Assembly (NCBI GenBank): GCA_964023205.1
Contig: OZ026843.1
Location: 8,355,029 to 8,419,028 of the forward strand
Source: Lutraria lutraria
Lineage: Eukaryota; Mollusca; Bivalvia; Venerida; Mactridae
Length of the DNA stretch: 64,000 nucleotides
Direction: 5' to 3'
In this document: positions 49,935 to 63,119 of the stretch, piece after piece
How positions within the stretch are numbered: position 1 is the stretch's first letter
Layout: each line of letters begins with the position of its first letter
Notes under the pieces: model-generated
What the model saw: only the letters and a program-made list of their open reading frames with translations
Told to the model about the DNA's origin: nothing
Databases searched by the model: none
Position numbers and translations under genes: made by a program

Positions 49935-50389
49935 AACAAATATGATGCAATAATTTAGTTATGTATTTATATGAATTATTATTGTCTCCCTTCTACTAAT
50001 GTTAATTAGCATACCAAAGACCTATACATTACATAATGTATTAATGACTTTAATTACCTTTCCACACCCTTTGAAGAGCAAAAAAGTGTCCTTTTTTATA
50101 CGTGCATGTAACCAGAAAGAAGCAATTCTGTAGGCTTAAATATAACTGGCATGCAAGAAGCACAAACTAGAAACATGTATTAAGATTTTATAGTACTATT
50201 GAAACCACATTTACACATTGTTCATAGCTGATAGATAACAAAACAATATAACAAACATTGTCATAGCAACTGTTTAAAATATTATAATAATTCATACATC
50301 TAAATACATGTACACAACAAACATAGTATAAGCACATATCCGATTCCAATAATGATTTTTCAATTTCTAACCTGGTAAAAATACATGTA

Positions 50390-50561
50390 CAGTGAAACCT
50401 CTCCAAAGCAACACACTTTGTGAGTAGCAAATAATATTGTTGAGAAATTGTTGCTCTTGAGAGGTTAAATCAATAGTTAAATTATGCAGTTGGAAAAAAT
50501 CATACTGTTGTTGAAGGGAGGTTGTTGCTCAAGAGAAGGCTGCTCTGGAGAGATTGTACTG
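50390..50561 (-). mobile_element. Small TIR element, family 1, inverted
   Basis: Ends are CAGTGAAACCTCTCC and GGAGAGATTGTACTG, flanked by TA on both sides. The interior GAGCAACAACCT blocks are in reverse orientation to the other copies. Confidence 0.8.
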
Positions 50562-50599
50562 TATGTTTTCAGTGACCATGTAAGTGGGCAGGTGATAAG

Positions 50600-53500
50600 T
50601 ATAAGCCTTTGTTGGTACAATAATTATACAACATTATGTCAAACTACTAAAACTGACAAATACAGAAATTAGACTGTTACAGGTCATAGCTATTATCAAA
50701 GTAATTTCATATCTCAAAACCTGTTATACAGTCTACAAATGACACATTTTCAAAACTTGTTTAAAACCAACTGAAAATGATGAGTGAGGAGCTGTTTTCA
50801 TACTAAAATTGAAGACAAAAATATGAGAACATAATGTTACGTAACTTTTTATGATATATGCATAACCTTATACATAGTCATGTGACTAACTTGTAAACAC
50901 GAGCTGTTCATCTATACAAAAATCAGTTAGTAATCATAGTCCAAGGCAGAGCATAGTATTTAATTAGGCATATATTATTAAGCCAAACCTGTGAGTAAAT
51001 ATCAATTGAGTATATACATTTACATATTGCTTCTTATCAAATATTAAATTTATTAGAATACTGGATACTGGTAGTATGAAACAACTGTTTAATACATGCA
51101 TGTAGTTGTATGCAAACATTTACCAATCATTTACTGCAATATTATTAATAATCATTGTTTTTCTAAAAGATCATTTTAACGTTTTCTATGTTAGATATTT
51201 AAACATAATAATGTATTTATGGGTAAGCTAAGTTGAATAACTTAAACCTTAATATTTGATATGAATGCCCAATTTGTCTACTATTACGATGAAGTGAGCG
51301 TAGATGACATAAAAAGACTGAGGGTACAACAAGAGAACTAAATAATATGAAAACAATTATGCTTAAGTGTGAATGTCTATAACTGAGATCAAACTGTGAC
51401 AACATGAAGTGAACTTAGGATCATAAAATTATCCTATTAAATGTATGGTACCATCAATTAATGGAATATGATATATATATGTTTCACGCATCTCAAAGAA
51501 GAAAGCATTTAGACAGAATGGAATTCTAAGAGACTAATAAAGCAATCTTTTATTATACAAAATACATAAACCAATCTATGTTGAATGTATGGATTAAACT
51601 GACAAGTTTACAATGAGAACATGAAGTAGGTATATTTGCAGGAACAGAAAACTATACACTGATGTAATGTCTCTTTGTAAAATAAGTGTTCTAAATTGTA
51701 TGCAATATAAACATACCTTATGAAAAGAAGCCTTACATAGCTACCAGAAGGGGGTGCTTGTCTGTATTTGAGAAATATTTCAGTTTGATTGGACTAACTT
51801 GTACACCAGCACTGGAGGATGGCGTTAACTGAATACAAGTCATTTAACAGACCTCAATACAACATCATGGCCTTTAAAATCAAGGGTATCATTTCATAAA
51901 CAATAACCTGACCCTTATTTTTTTAAACTGCCACCCCATATTCTAAGGTCTTAAATGTCAATATTTGATATGCATCTTGATATACATAATCTATGTGCAT
52001 ATGAAATACACAGATATCTTAGACATCCTTTAACAAATAATAAATACAAAAAATACATAATAGACTTAATAGTTATAACCAGATCATTTTAAAACCCTAA
52101 TCTTCCCAGAGCTGAGAGTACATTTGTTCATTATAAAACTTTTATGTTCAGATCTATGGCTGAGATTCACATAAATTGTAAATTTTAATACATGTATTAA
52201 GTTTCCATCTACGGATGGTATTCATATAAACAGTATAATTTAACTACTAAGTTCATATCTGTGGCTGCATGAGATTCAAATAAATAGTAAAACTTAACTT
52301 ATAGGTTCAGAAATATGTGGCTGAGATTCATATAAATTGTATAACATAAAAAACATTGTCATTAAAAAATTCATTCGTAAAAAAGACATTCATATGCACT
52401 AATTTCCCAACAAGAATAATGAAGTACAAAATTTGAAAGTCACCATAAAAATTACTAGGTAATCATAAATATAATCAATAACAATGCATATATAAATGTG
52501 AAACAGATAGCTAACACAGCCTGAGAGTTCTCTGAATTGTTTGTTTGGAATTTTTGAACACAATATAATAAATGCCCAAAATAAAAAAATGACTTGATAT
52601 GAGGTGTGATCCAGAATTAACCGAACTGAGTTTATACCTTCTGAAAGAAAGAATTAGGATAAAGTAATGAAAAATAAACACACTACATGATGTTCAATCT
52701 TGCGCAACATCTAAAATATTATACATATAGATTGAAAAACAACACTTCATATAACAAACTAGCAGAGCAATGTCAACTATGACATCATGTGACGTCATGT
52801 GGCATAACTTTTATGAAGTCATTTTTCTATGTAATCACCCGTATATGCGATCCATTTCTCATTGACTGCTTTATGCTCTAACATTCACCCACAGCCTATT
52901 TATGACATCATTGAGTTGCTATAGCAATGATTAATTAAATCTTCTTTGTCCAGAACAGATATCAGTTGAATTGTAGATTTGGTTAGGATGGATGCAAATT
53001 TATACAAAATTTCATGGAAATGATATAACATTTGAAAAACAACAGAAGCAGTCCGGTTATTTTTGGATCACCCCTTGTACTATACCCCTTCAGTTATACA
53101 AAATGTTGACCTGACCAAGTTCAGCTAAACTCTGTTACAACTGCTAGTCAGCATTAAAATTTAAGTTTCTATATAAACATACTGATAAAAATTAATGTGA
53201 ACACTCAAATGTACAACATAAGAATATCACATGAAAAAGCTATAAAAACAGATCTAGCACTGTGATTGTATATACGAATTAAAATACTAAAATGGCACAG
53301 ATATGTATAATTTAGACTAAAATCACCTCATGTAGTACATAAAATCAATTTAAATGTACAAATTCTAACAAAGCACATGATTACATGATATTCTTCATCA
53401 TTTAAAACTGTCATATAAACATTTGGTCATGTATGATTTTTTTTATAAAATAACAAAAAAGCATCGATAATTCAATGAGCATATTGGTCCCGTATAATGC

Positions 53501-53600
53501 AAAACTAATGTAAACAAAAAATACAATTTAAGAACATAATATAACAACCTTAATCCCTAATTAAACAACACAGACATAAACTAGAGCTTTGTCACAGAGC
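50600..53600. other. Region beyond the choline transporter stop, probably 3' UTR in part
   Basis: AT-rich with no supported gene. It may contain the 3' UTR of the minus-strand transporter, but I could not choose a poly(A) site. Confidence 0.35.
52145..52340. repeat. Degenerate tandem repeat, about four units of about 60 bp
   Basis: Variants of GTTCA-ATCT-TGGCTGAGATTC followed by ATATAAAT-GTA recur four times. Confidence 0.55.
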
Positions 53601-53619
53601 TGACTAATACCCCAGCTCC

Positions 53620-53880
53620 GCTTTGACACTCAAAATGTGATAGTACACTATATGGCTAAGTTCAAGGGCACATAACTCTACAATGATTGAATTGCTGGGC
53701 ATGAAATTGTGTCTTGCACATCTACACTTCATGGTGATAACGTATTTCAAGTTTCATTGCAAATGCTTAAAGAATGTGGAAGAAGTTTGCTCCACAAACT
53801 TGTGATATTGTATGCGGACGGACCGACCAACTGACCGACAAAGTGACACAATATACTCCCTCTCCGGGGCAGGTATAATG
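53620..53880. repeat. Dispersed repeat ending in a CGGACGGACCGACC run
   Basis: Contains GGGCACATAACTCTACAATG, a GCTCCACAAACTTGTGA block and CGGACGGACCGACCAACTG. I associate this style of repeat with molluscs; the full extent is uncertain. Confidence 0.4.
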
Positions 53881-53888
53881 ATTAAAAC

Positions 53889-56800
53889 TTACAAAACAGA
53901 CAGTTGGTCTACGTAACCATCACGATTTGTCTCTGTTTTATCTTCATCCTCATCACCTGTCTCCTCTCCTACATTCTCCATAGTACTCGTTGATGGAACA
54001 TATAAAGTATCCGGAGAACTAGCGCTAGTAACATTTGTTGATTCCATGGAAACAGCATATTCTGCTTTTCTTTTAAAAATATCACAGTAAGACGGAACAA
54101 TATTCTTTTCGAACAGTAAGTTTGTAATGAAAGATATCAACAATATCGTAAAAAGAGAACACAACATAGAGAATGTACGAAATGGAAAAACTTGACCTGA
54201 CTGGTCACTATAAAAAGGGTATTTAATAAAATGATCAAATTTGAGGAAATACTCCCCAGCACCAAGACGGCAAATGAGACCAACAAGAAATCCACACAGA
54301 GCGCCATAAGTGTTCGAAAATTTGAAGAATAAAGCGCAAGTCAGTTGTGGTAGAACTATAACAAATACTATGTCCGCAGCTAATATGAATAATCCGTAGA
54401 TAATAGGTACATATATTGAGATTAATGTTGCTATGGCACCAATGACGAATATGGATATCCTCTGAACATTTAATAGTTCCCTCTCTGACGCCTGAAATAA
54501 TCAAGAATAAGACATTGCAATAAAAGAATCATAATGAACGCCAGAGACCATAAATAAACAATTGTCGGACAGAACAAATCATTACTTAGATTTATTATCA
54601 CATTCACTGTAATTATATGTTAAGAAAGTTGTAAAAAGTATTTTATAAGAGACAAAAGGGAAATGATTTAAATAACAAGAAATTCAATGTAATGTAACCT
54701 GTAGCATGTTTTACCATACGTCACACACACTTATACCAAATATGCATATTACTTCATGAAACATTCCCTTACAAGTACAACTATTAAAAACTTGGGATGC
54801 AGAAGCCAAAAAAAATGCTCTAATCTTACAATGTGAGGTCAAAATAAAACTTATTTGACTAAAGGTATAATACTTCAACAAAAAGACAGGTTTAGAATTG
54901 TTTTGACTACTTTAATCATGCATTCTGTATACAACTCCCTTACCTTATGACGGAATATTTGTCTGTAGATGTTACATGTAAACATAGAGCTAGATCCAAG
55001 TATTGAACTGTCCATGGATGACATCACAGCGGCAGAAATAGCACCTAAACCTAAAATAACAAACCATGAAATAAATTAAAGACAAGACAGCTGTATGTAA
55101 TGTTCCTTTGTATCTAGGTTAATACTGTTTTCTTTATTTAGAATCAATCTTTTAACTTTATGGTAGGTACTTGAAGTATAACAAAAGACCCAACATATGG
55201 TACAAACAGTTTGTTACATTCCAATAAAATGTTTGAAATGTATACATACTAAATAATGAAATTTAGACAAATGTCAGCATATCATAGCAAGGCTTTTTTT
55301 CCTTCTATAACAGAGGCCGAAATTCAGTGACTTCCCAACTGCAATTCCCAAAAATACAATGCTATTCAAACTCAGTAGTAGTAACCTTCTCAAAATTTGG
55401 CTAAATATTGCACTTAAATTTCCCAAAATGAAAGGCTAAGGCCCCTTTCCAATGTTTTAAAAAAAGGCCCTGCACAGCAGCAATTTGCTAAAAAGGGAGA
55501 CAATCTAGTTTTGTAGAATTGCATTCTTTACTTGTGTTGGAAAAATTTCATCAAATAAATCTAGACATCTGTTAGTGAAAGAGGAAATAAGAAAACTTGT
55601 GTAGACTAACCTAGTACAGACACAGCTTTAGGTGTGAATTCATTCAGTACATGGGGTAGTACCATACTTCCCATCCCAGACTCCACAGGTGATAAACCAA
55701 GACTTGTAGCATTCCAATCTGTAAGTCAATACATATGTAACTATATGTACCTAGATATCAACTAGATGCAACTTCAGACCAAGTTTGGTGAAGATCTGAT
55801 GTACACTATTTGAATTAGGGTCTGGAAAATGAGCAGGACGCAGCTGCCACCCACCGTCCGCCCATCATGGGGTTTCACATATGTCCCGTCTTTGACGGGC
55901 GTATAAAAATGGAAATATGTTCATGTTAGGCCTATTTTTTCAATAAACTCAATCTCATATGCTATATGATTGCAGTGTATATAATTTATGTAGAAACATT
56001 TCAAACTTCTCTAAAGAGTTATTGAAGTCCTGTGATTGGTTAAACCAGATCTAAGAAGGAACCAATCAAACTTCAAGTATCATAAAATATAAAACATCTA
56101 ATATTTTGCAAGTTAGTAAATTATGAACATTTTAAAGCAACAGACATACAAATAGTATGATTACCAACTACCAAGCAGCAAATATAACATATGTATTCAA
56201 AAAATTGAATAGAAATTAAATATAGGATCTTGAATGAGTGAGTGCTCTTTCCTTACCTTTTTTATTAAACTCGTTGACAAAACCAATATGACACTCGGCA
56301 GAGCCTCGTGTCATATTGTTTAGTCAACTTGTTTAATAAAAATGGTAAGGAAAGAGCACAAATGTAAGATTCTATTTATCACATAACCGTAAAAACGATC
56401 AAAATATGCAAATGAAGTGACTTGGCTAATTTGAATGTTTATTGCACGGTTTGGCAGTGCTGAACGATATTTCCGGCAGGGGTTTACGGCACTCCTGAAC
56501 CACAGGTTATGTGATAAATACAAGTTCAATGCAAACTAAGTACAAATTCAATGGAAATAGAAAGAATTGGGAATTAGTCAAAAGCAGGGCCATGATTTCT
56601 AAACACAATATTCCAGGAAAATATAACATGTATATCGGTAAAAAATGCTCAAAAACTTCAATGAAACCTGTGAACAAAACCAAAAAAAGGGAGAAAAAAG
56701 TGACATATATGTGCACAGTTTGCCCACATTCTTTAGAGGTTTATCTGATCATATATTTAAATAAATTGGTACACTGGGATGGCCAGTGGTCACTCAATGG

Positions 56801-59800
56801 ACTGTATACTAAAGTACATGATCATAAAATCAAGTTTGACTGTACTAAATTTACATATCAAAACATTGAGCAAATGGTGTTTTTACAGATGCAGGTCAAT
56901 CATCATTGTAAAAGGACGTCAAGTTAACTGATAAAATTGTAAAACTAACCGGCAGCTCTACCAGCAGCACCTATCAGTATTGATGGTATGACAAGAATAA
57001 GGGCAGAGAAAGCTCCAACCATAGATAATATTTGAGCTTGTCTTGATGTCTTCACGGATAATACACGTTGAAAATAGGCTTGCCATGGTATAGTTCCAAA
57101 TGTCTGCAAAGTAAAATCAAACAGGACTTAAACTAGATAATTATTTGTTGTGTAATGGCTCATTCAACAGCTATAGTCATTTTAATGCAGCCCTAAAGAG
57201 GGGGAGAGAAGATACAGGAGAACTAGGCATTTGTATACCTACTCTTTTTTCTAATAGTTTTTCCTGGTTCTTTATCCATGTGAAGCATTAATACACACCA
57301 CATCAGTTTCCTGTGATGTTTTTTAATACAGTACTTGGCTTGATAGTTTGGATACAATGTAGGGACATGGAAAAAGCATCCCTGAAAAATCGGAAGGTAC
57401 AGCCGAGATTCAAACCTAAAACCTTTTAATTAGAAGTCCATAGTGTACCACTAAACCACCGATCTACTATTAAATGTTTAAGTCTTCATAATTGTATCAT
57501 ATATCACAAGAATAAACTTAAACTAACTTAAGGTTTATTGAGGCTTTTTTCACTATTTTGGCAGAGGCAAAACTATTCCAACAAACCATAGTACAGTTTC
57601 ATAGCTTTTTCAAATGGGTCTTGATATGAGCTAAGTTGTTCAGATAGTATTTCTATGCAAACATGTGGTCTTGATGTGTTATTGGGATAAGAAAGCAAGG
57701 TAAAGAGAATAATAGATAAAATACGATGACAACCACAAGCTAAAAATAAACTAAAGTCATATCAACTACATGTACCATTGCAATAAATAAATCAATCCAT
57801 TGTGGAGTCAATGTACTGTCAACCTGACCCATCCAGTCCACTTTCTGTAATGATATACTGCCAACCTTCTCATTAGTTAGGACAAATGGTACACTCAACA
57901 CCTGAAATATACATATATACACATCCATACATACAAACATAATAAATATATGTATGTACACACATACAAACACATATTATACATGTATTCATACATAAAT
58001 TCAACTACCACACAACAAAAAATTATGTCAACACATATTAATCAAATATCATTCATTTTGAAATCAGAGTTTAAATGTTTACATCAGAACCAAATCAAAC
58101 AGTAAAATACCGGCCAGGAACCGTCTTACAATGAGTATCTTTGACCATTGAATTACATTCTGAAGCAATCAGATACCACAAGAAATTAGTTTAATACTGG
58201 GCCTTGTAGTCACTTCATGATGTATTGGCAAGAACACTTTAAAAAGGTAATGCTACATACTTCAAGTATCAGTAACTATATATTGAGATGTAAATTCCAG
58301 CAGTAGAAATTAGGAAAGCTCTGATGTCATATTAGAATCAAATGAATGTCTAATAATCGAACAATTAAAGAATGTACAAAAAGAAACAAGATGCCTCCAT
58401 GACCTTGAATCTTGACCTACTAATCTGAAAATGCACAGGTCCTGTAGAGGATGTCATGAGGAACCATCATATGAAGTTTGAAGGTAGTAGGTGGACACAT
58501 TCTGATGATATAGGCAAGGCTAAGGTTTGGTACAAACAGACAGACAGGCCAAAAACAATATGCCCCCATTATATCAATACAAGGGCATAAAACAATTATC
58601 ACATCAAAATAATAACACTGACCAATCCAAAAGTGATAAAAGCAAGTTGTACAATGTCTGTATAGGCAACACTGATCATCTGTCCAATCATGGTGTAGAG
58701 AACAGTTACAGCAGCAGATGTTACTATGGCAACAGTTAAGTTGATGTTGACAATAACACTCAAACTGGTTCCTGAAATATGATGATATCAACATAAAATC
58801 AAGATAAGCTACAAACTTATGGTTACAGAGGACAAATACTGCACATAAGACTACAGAACACTTATAATTAACTTTCTTAAGTCTGTAAGATAAAAATGTG
58901 AAAATATCTATATCAGTGCAGAGTCATTTCCAAGGCCACAGTAGTTAGTGTGCAGGTTTGAATCGCAGTCGTGGCAGGTCTTACCCTTCTATCAAATTTG
59001 TAAAAATGTTTGTTTACCTCCAAATGGTGAGAATTTGTTAGCTCCTTGTAGAAAGGTAAATTAGTACTGGCTAGGATACAGTCCAGGAAAATTGGTTAGG
59101 TGAACAGGTCGCCATATAATTATACTAGTAACTGAAATATTGTTGAAAACAACATTATACCCACCAAAACGAAAACTGCAAACCAACATCGTTTTAAGGG
59201 AAACCAGAAATTTACATATAATTTTGTGTTGTTCTGTAAAATTTAAACACACTAAGCAAAGGTTGTTCCATAGTAACAATCTCCTTACCTAATGCAGAGA
59301 GTATAGAAGCTGTCCAGAATAAATCTCCACAAAGTGAAGCCATGTACACAAGTAGAACAATCATACTACCAAACTGTTCATGAAATGGATCTAACATTGT
59401 CAGATAACATTTATCTCTCATTGGCTTAGCATACACCAGTCCACCTAGTAAATATATATTAACTATTAAAGGCTGAAACATGTGTGTAAAGCGTGCATGA
59501 TTTCTTAATTAAAGCACTGATACACGCCTCACCGGTTTCCTGTTATTTTCTTGACACAGTAGTTGGGATAGGGGCACTAAAAAGCGTCCCTGAGAAATTC
59601 GAAAGGTTGAGCCTAGAACCAAACCCAGGAACTTTCTTGAGTAGTCCTGCAGGTCAATTTAATGATAATTTTTACCAAAAAAAGTTTTAAATAAAAATGA
59701 AATTCTACTGAAGGGAACATTTTTATGAATTTAGGGAATGGGGCTGATCTTCTGCTTCAAATCAATCCCAAAAAGAAAACACTGGCATAGAAATCTCGTT

Positions 59801-60903
59801 TTATATGTGGAATGATAAAACATAACAACTTTTCGACAATCAATATAACAAGATATTGTTAAAACTACAATAAGTATAACATAGTCAATTTTCAAGATAT
59901 TAAATTTTCTATAATCATGTCCATACCTATCATGAGACCACAAAATATTCCCAAAGGGGCCAGTGTCCAAGCGAGTCCATCAGTTGCCACAGATTCTGCA
60001 GTCCCATTGATATATCCACCCCCTACAGTTGTAGCTAAACATAATACATAAAACACATTAACATTTCTTTAAGCTAAGACATTTTATTTTACGTGTATGA
60101 ATGCCATTGTTTTTCTTTAATAAAACCCAACAAGGATATTCATGAGAAAATTTCATTCTTGTTCCATTGAGAAGGTTTTGTAATAAAGGCAAATTAACAT
60201 ACTGCGTATCCTGAAAAGATATACCGGTAAAACAAAAAAACTGTAACTTTGGTTTCCAAAAATTGAGATACATCAGGTAACTATCTACACATTCAACATT
60301 CATAGAATCATAAAATAATTGTCTAAGCACATGATGATGAGTCAGACAAACACAGAGAAGAAATGGCACAAACTTAGTCATCAATTCCAAACCCAATCAA
60401 AGCTAATCTATCAGTAACCACAACAGTCAAACCCCCAAACAAAGGCTAACAAGTGGAGATATGAATATCATGGCTCTTAAGTAAAGTTGACTGAACTCAG
60501 AAGTTTTTTTGTCTACTGAATCAATACATTAATTTATTAAATTTGTTCCAGAGTGGCCTTTGTTCATGATAGCCATTTTTCATAGGTGGTTGTTAAATCA
60601 GGTTCAACTGTATTGAGTAACCAGGGCCCTCATTTCACGATTTCTGGGACACAGTCCCCTAAAATGTAATTAGGGCCCAGGTAACAAACACATGATCACC
60701 ATGCTTCAGTTGTGAAGTTTTTACTTACCTGTCATTGTAAATATTCCAACAAGTCCACCAATATTACGATCTGCCACAACAGATCCTTCCAACAGACTGG
60801 TTCTACCATTTCTACCCTTCTTTCTTGCAGCAATCAACCCAATGGCAAATATTACCAGATAAAATAACACAAGAACAACCAGTCCAGCAATGTTTAATGC
60901 CAT
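53889..60903 (-). CDS. SLC5A7: High-affinity choline transporter (sodium/solute symporter family 5)
   Basis: Coding exons: 60903-60729, 60034-59927, 59444-59289, 58771-58623, 57901-57776, 57103-56950, 55718-55611, 55050-54944, 54491-53889. Phases agree and give 561 aa; the human protein is 580. The ATG lies 7 bases after an acceptor, so a noncoding first exon is upstream. The sequence follows the CHT1 topology of about 13 membrane segments, with signatures [18 protein letters not shown] (55-72), [23 protein letters not shown] (181-189), [14 protein letters not shown] (241-254) and [18 protein letters not shown] (326-343). The tail is cytosolic and acidic ([14 protein letters not shown]). CHT1 imports choline with sodium and chloride into cholinergic terminals. 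A Thr replaces the Trp of human TATWVGG, so it may be a lineage paralogue. A GTAAGT overlaps the stop and could extend the C-terminus. Confidence 0.93.
56242..56359. mobile_element. 118-bp near-perfect palindrome in choline transporter intron 6
   Basis: GTGCTCTTTCCTTACC pairs with its near complement at the far end, and the inner AATATGACACTCGGC and GCCTCGTGTCATATT pair across AGA. A few mismatches and small bulges are present. No direct repeat flanks it, so it is older than the other hairpins here. Confidence 0.72.
57290..57480 (-). mobile_element. tRNA-derived SINE, family 2
   Basis: On the minus strand, TGGTTTAGTGG (box A) and GGTTTGAATC (box B) are followed by CAGGGATGCTTTTTCC and a tail. 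The tail matches the copy at 59505-59665. Confidence 0.55.
58380..58590. repeat. Dispersed repeat with ACAGACAGACAGGCC and ATGCCCCCAT
   Basis: It contains GGTCCTGTAGAGGATGTC-like sequence, an ACAGACAGACAGG run and ATATGCCCCC. Inverted pieces of the same blocks occur near 17118-17175. Confidence 0.4.
58925..59170 (+). mobile_element. tRNA-derived SINE, family 1, full
   Basis: The box-B-like GGTTTGAATCGCAG near 58953 precedes GTGGCAGGTCTTACCC, then TTAGTACTGGCTAGGATACAG and GGTTAGGTGAACAGG. It ends near ACATTATACCCACC. Confidence 0.6.
59505..59665 (-). mobile_element. SINE family 2, decayed
   Basis: On the minus strand, GGGTTTGGTTCTAGGC (degenerate box B), then CAGGGACGCTTTTTAGTGCC and AACAGGAAACCGG, as in the 57290 copy. 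Confidence 0.5.
60540..60612 (-). mobile_element. Family 2 element relic
   Basis: Only pieces remain: GTGGCCTTTGTTCATGA and CAGGTTCAACTGTA. Confidence 0.35.
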
Positions 60904-60909
60904 CAGTAC

Positions 60910-61780
60910 ACTGCACAAAATAGACAAAAATTTCACAAATATATTTGTTAAACTGCAAAACAAGGCTAAACAAACCTAATGAATGGATATCACTGTATCA
61001 GATCGCAACATAGTAAATGTTGAACCTGTATTAACAAATTAGTGAAATATTTCTTACATGATCCTCAACTTTAATTAATATATTATTTCTATATATGAGA
61101 ATACATCATAGGGACACTCTTGTTAGACAATAACTGATGTTTAACAAAGAGATAAAAAAACAAATACAATGTAAAAGAAGATCTGACTTATGGATTTATA
61201 AAAGTAAAAGGGTTAGGAAAAAGGTGGAGCAGTTGATAAAAAGCAGCTTCAGAAATCTGAGATATTGAGTTTGAGGTGTATCATGATTATATTATACAAT
61301 AAGACAATTTACAAGAATAAACTAACAATAATTATTTCATCATGTCCTGTGTATAGTTGCAAAGGTAACACAGTACTAAAAACTTTGTTATTGAGAAAGC
61401 ATAAGAAAAAATGGCACAAAACATAAATATGACATTCTGTGAACTCAAAATGTACTAATATGTTTACTGCAACAACCAAGTAAACTAAACCAATGGTGTA
61501 ACTATAAATATCAAATGTATGCACACTGTATGCAGGTTTGTTTCTAAGACAAGGGAAAAATGCAGTACCAGGGTGCTGGTAAAAGGGGGAATAATTACAT
61601 GAAATAGGCACTTTGGGGAACATTTACAATGATAAAGACTTTGGATAGTGTGATTATATATAAGGATGCGGATACACTAAATTATCAAGTACCAACATTA
61701 TACTTTCTGTAACTTGTACACTGATTGTGACAGTGAAGCAGCTTCATTGGGCAATTTATACCTTGGGAGACTATAATCAC
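60910..61780. other. Upstream of the first coding exon of the choline transporter
   Basis: An acceptor (tttgtgcag/TGTACTG) lies at 60911, so this is probably intron. No first exon could be identified. Confidence 0.4.
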
Positions 61781-61789
61781 ATTATTCTT

Positions 61790-62780
61790 TTGTTTTCAGT
61801 AGTAAGTATTTTCTAAGTTTGACTGAATCATTGTAAGTTACATGTAGAATCAATGGCCCTTTTACAATGGCAATTCATACTTTTGGTAAGACAATAATCA
61901 TAGACATTTCTCAAATTCAACTTTTCTGTAATTTGTGTTTTTAAATGTGAGACTGTCTCATTGAAAGTTCAAATCAATGGCACTTTTACTTCGCCATTTC
62001 ATATTTGGTAAGACAATAATCATAGACATATCTCAAATTTAACTTTTCTGTAATTTGTGTTTTTGAATGTGAGGCTGTCTCATTGTAAGTTAGAATCAAT
62101 GGCCCTTTATCTAGGACAATTCATACTTTTGGTAAGACAATAATCATAGCCATATCTCAAATTCAAACTTCCTATATTTTGTGTTTTTAAATGTGAGACT
62201 GTCTCAGGGTAAGTTCAAATCAATGGCCCTTTTACTTGCCATTTCATATTTGGTAAGACAATAATCATAGACATATCACAAATTCAACTTTTCTGTAATT
62301 TGCGTTTTTATTTGTGAGAATGTCTCATTGTAAGTTAGAATAAATGGCCCTTTTACTCAGCTAATTCATACTTTTGGTAAGACAATTTTCATAGACATAT
62401 CTCAAATTCAACTTTTCTGTAATTTGTGTTTTTTAATGTGAGACTGTCTCAGGGCAAGTTCAAATCAATTGCCCCTTTATCTATGACAATTCATACTTTT
62501 GGTGAGACAATTTTCATAAGACAAATTTCAAATTCAACCTTTCTGTAATTTGTGTTTTTAAATGTGAGACTGTCTCAGGGTAAGTACAAATCAATGGCCC
62601 TTTTTGCCAATTCATATTTGGTAAGACAATAATCATAGACCTATCTCAAATTTGAACTTGAAGAAATTAATATTTTAAATGTGAGACTGTCTCATTGAAA
62701 GTTCAAATCAATGGCCCTTTTCGCCAATTCTTATTTGGTAAGACAATAATCATTGATTTTTCTCAAATTTAAAGTTGAAG
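61790..62780. repeat. Tandem array, about 122-bp unit, eight copies
   Basis: The marker AAGACAAT (with AATCATAG or TTTCATAG following) recurs with its ACAA at 61891, 62013, 62137, 62258, 62382, 62507, 62626 and 62743, at spacings of 117-125. Each unit also has GTGAGACTGTCTCA and AATCAATGGCCC. The last two units are shortened and diverged. Confidence 0.87.
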
Positions 62781-63119
62781 AAATTACCGGTAGAGGAAAT
62801 TTTTATTGGGGGAAAAACATAGCTTATTTTCAAAAGGGAAGACACTGAATAGCAGAGTCAGTTTCTTAGTAAAACCAGACATGTGTCCATAGGACACGGG
62901 TTCTGCCACATTCTGTTGTTTCATCACAAAGAATTCAGTACAATTACTGCTGCATATAAAATTTGTTCCTCACAGGACTCTACTTTAAACTTGTGGAGAT
63001 GAAAAGGTCAGTACAGGTGCTTGTGAATTCAACATATAGTTTTAAGACAGAATTATGTTCAGAACTACTTTATAAGTGGGTAAAGGAAAACTAAAACAAT
63101 AAAACGTTTGCTAACTTTT

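Larger units (their letters stand above)
42698..49990 (+). repeat. Right arm of TBCEL inverted duplication
   Basis: Reverse-oriented counterpart of 25045-32885, including a putative 5' exon ending AACACAAAC/gtaagtt near 42986 (copy A: 32614). Private insertions here are at 43494, 45177, 47636 and 48415. Confidence 0.85.

Noticed and set aside
54235..54504. 89-aa minus-strand frame
   Set aside because: It is an alternative frame of the last choline transporter exon.
56511..56927. 138-aa plus-strand frame
   Set aside because: It lies antisense within a choline transporter intron, has no recognisable domain and no supporting splice or promoter signal.
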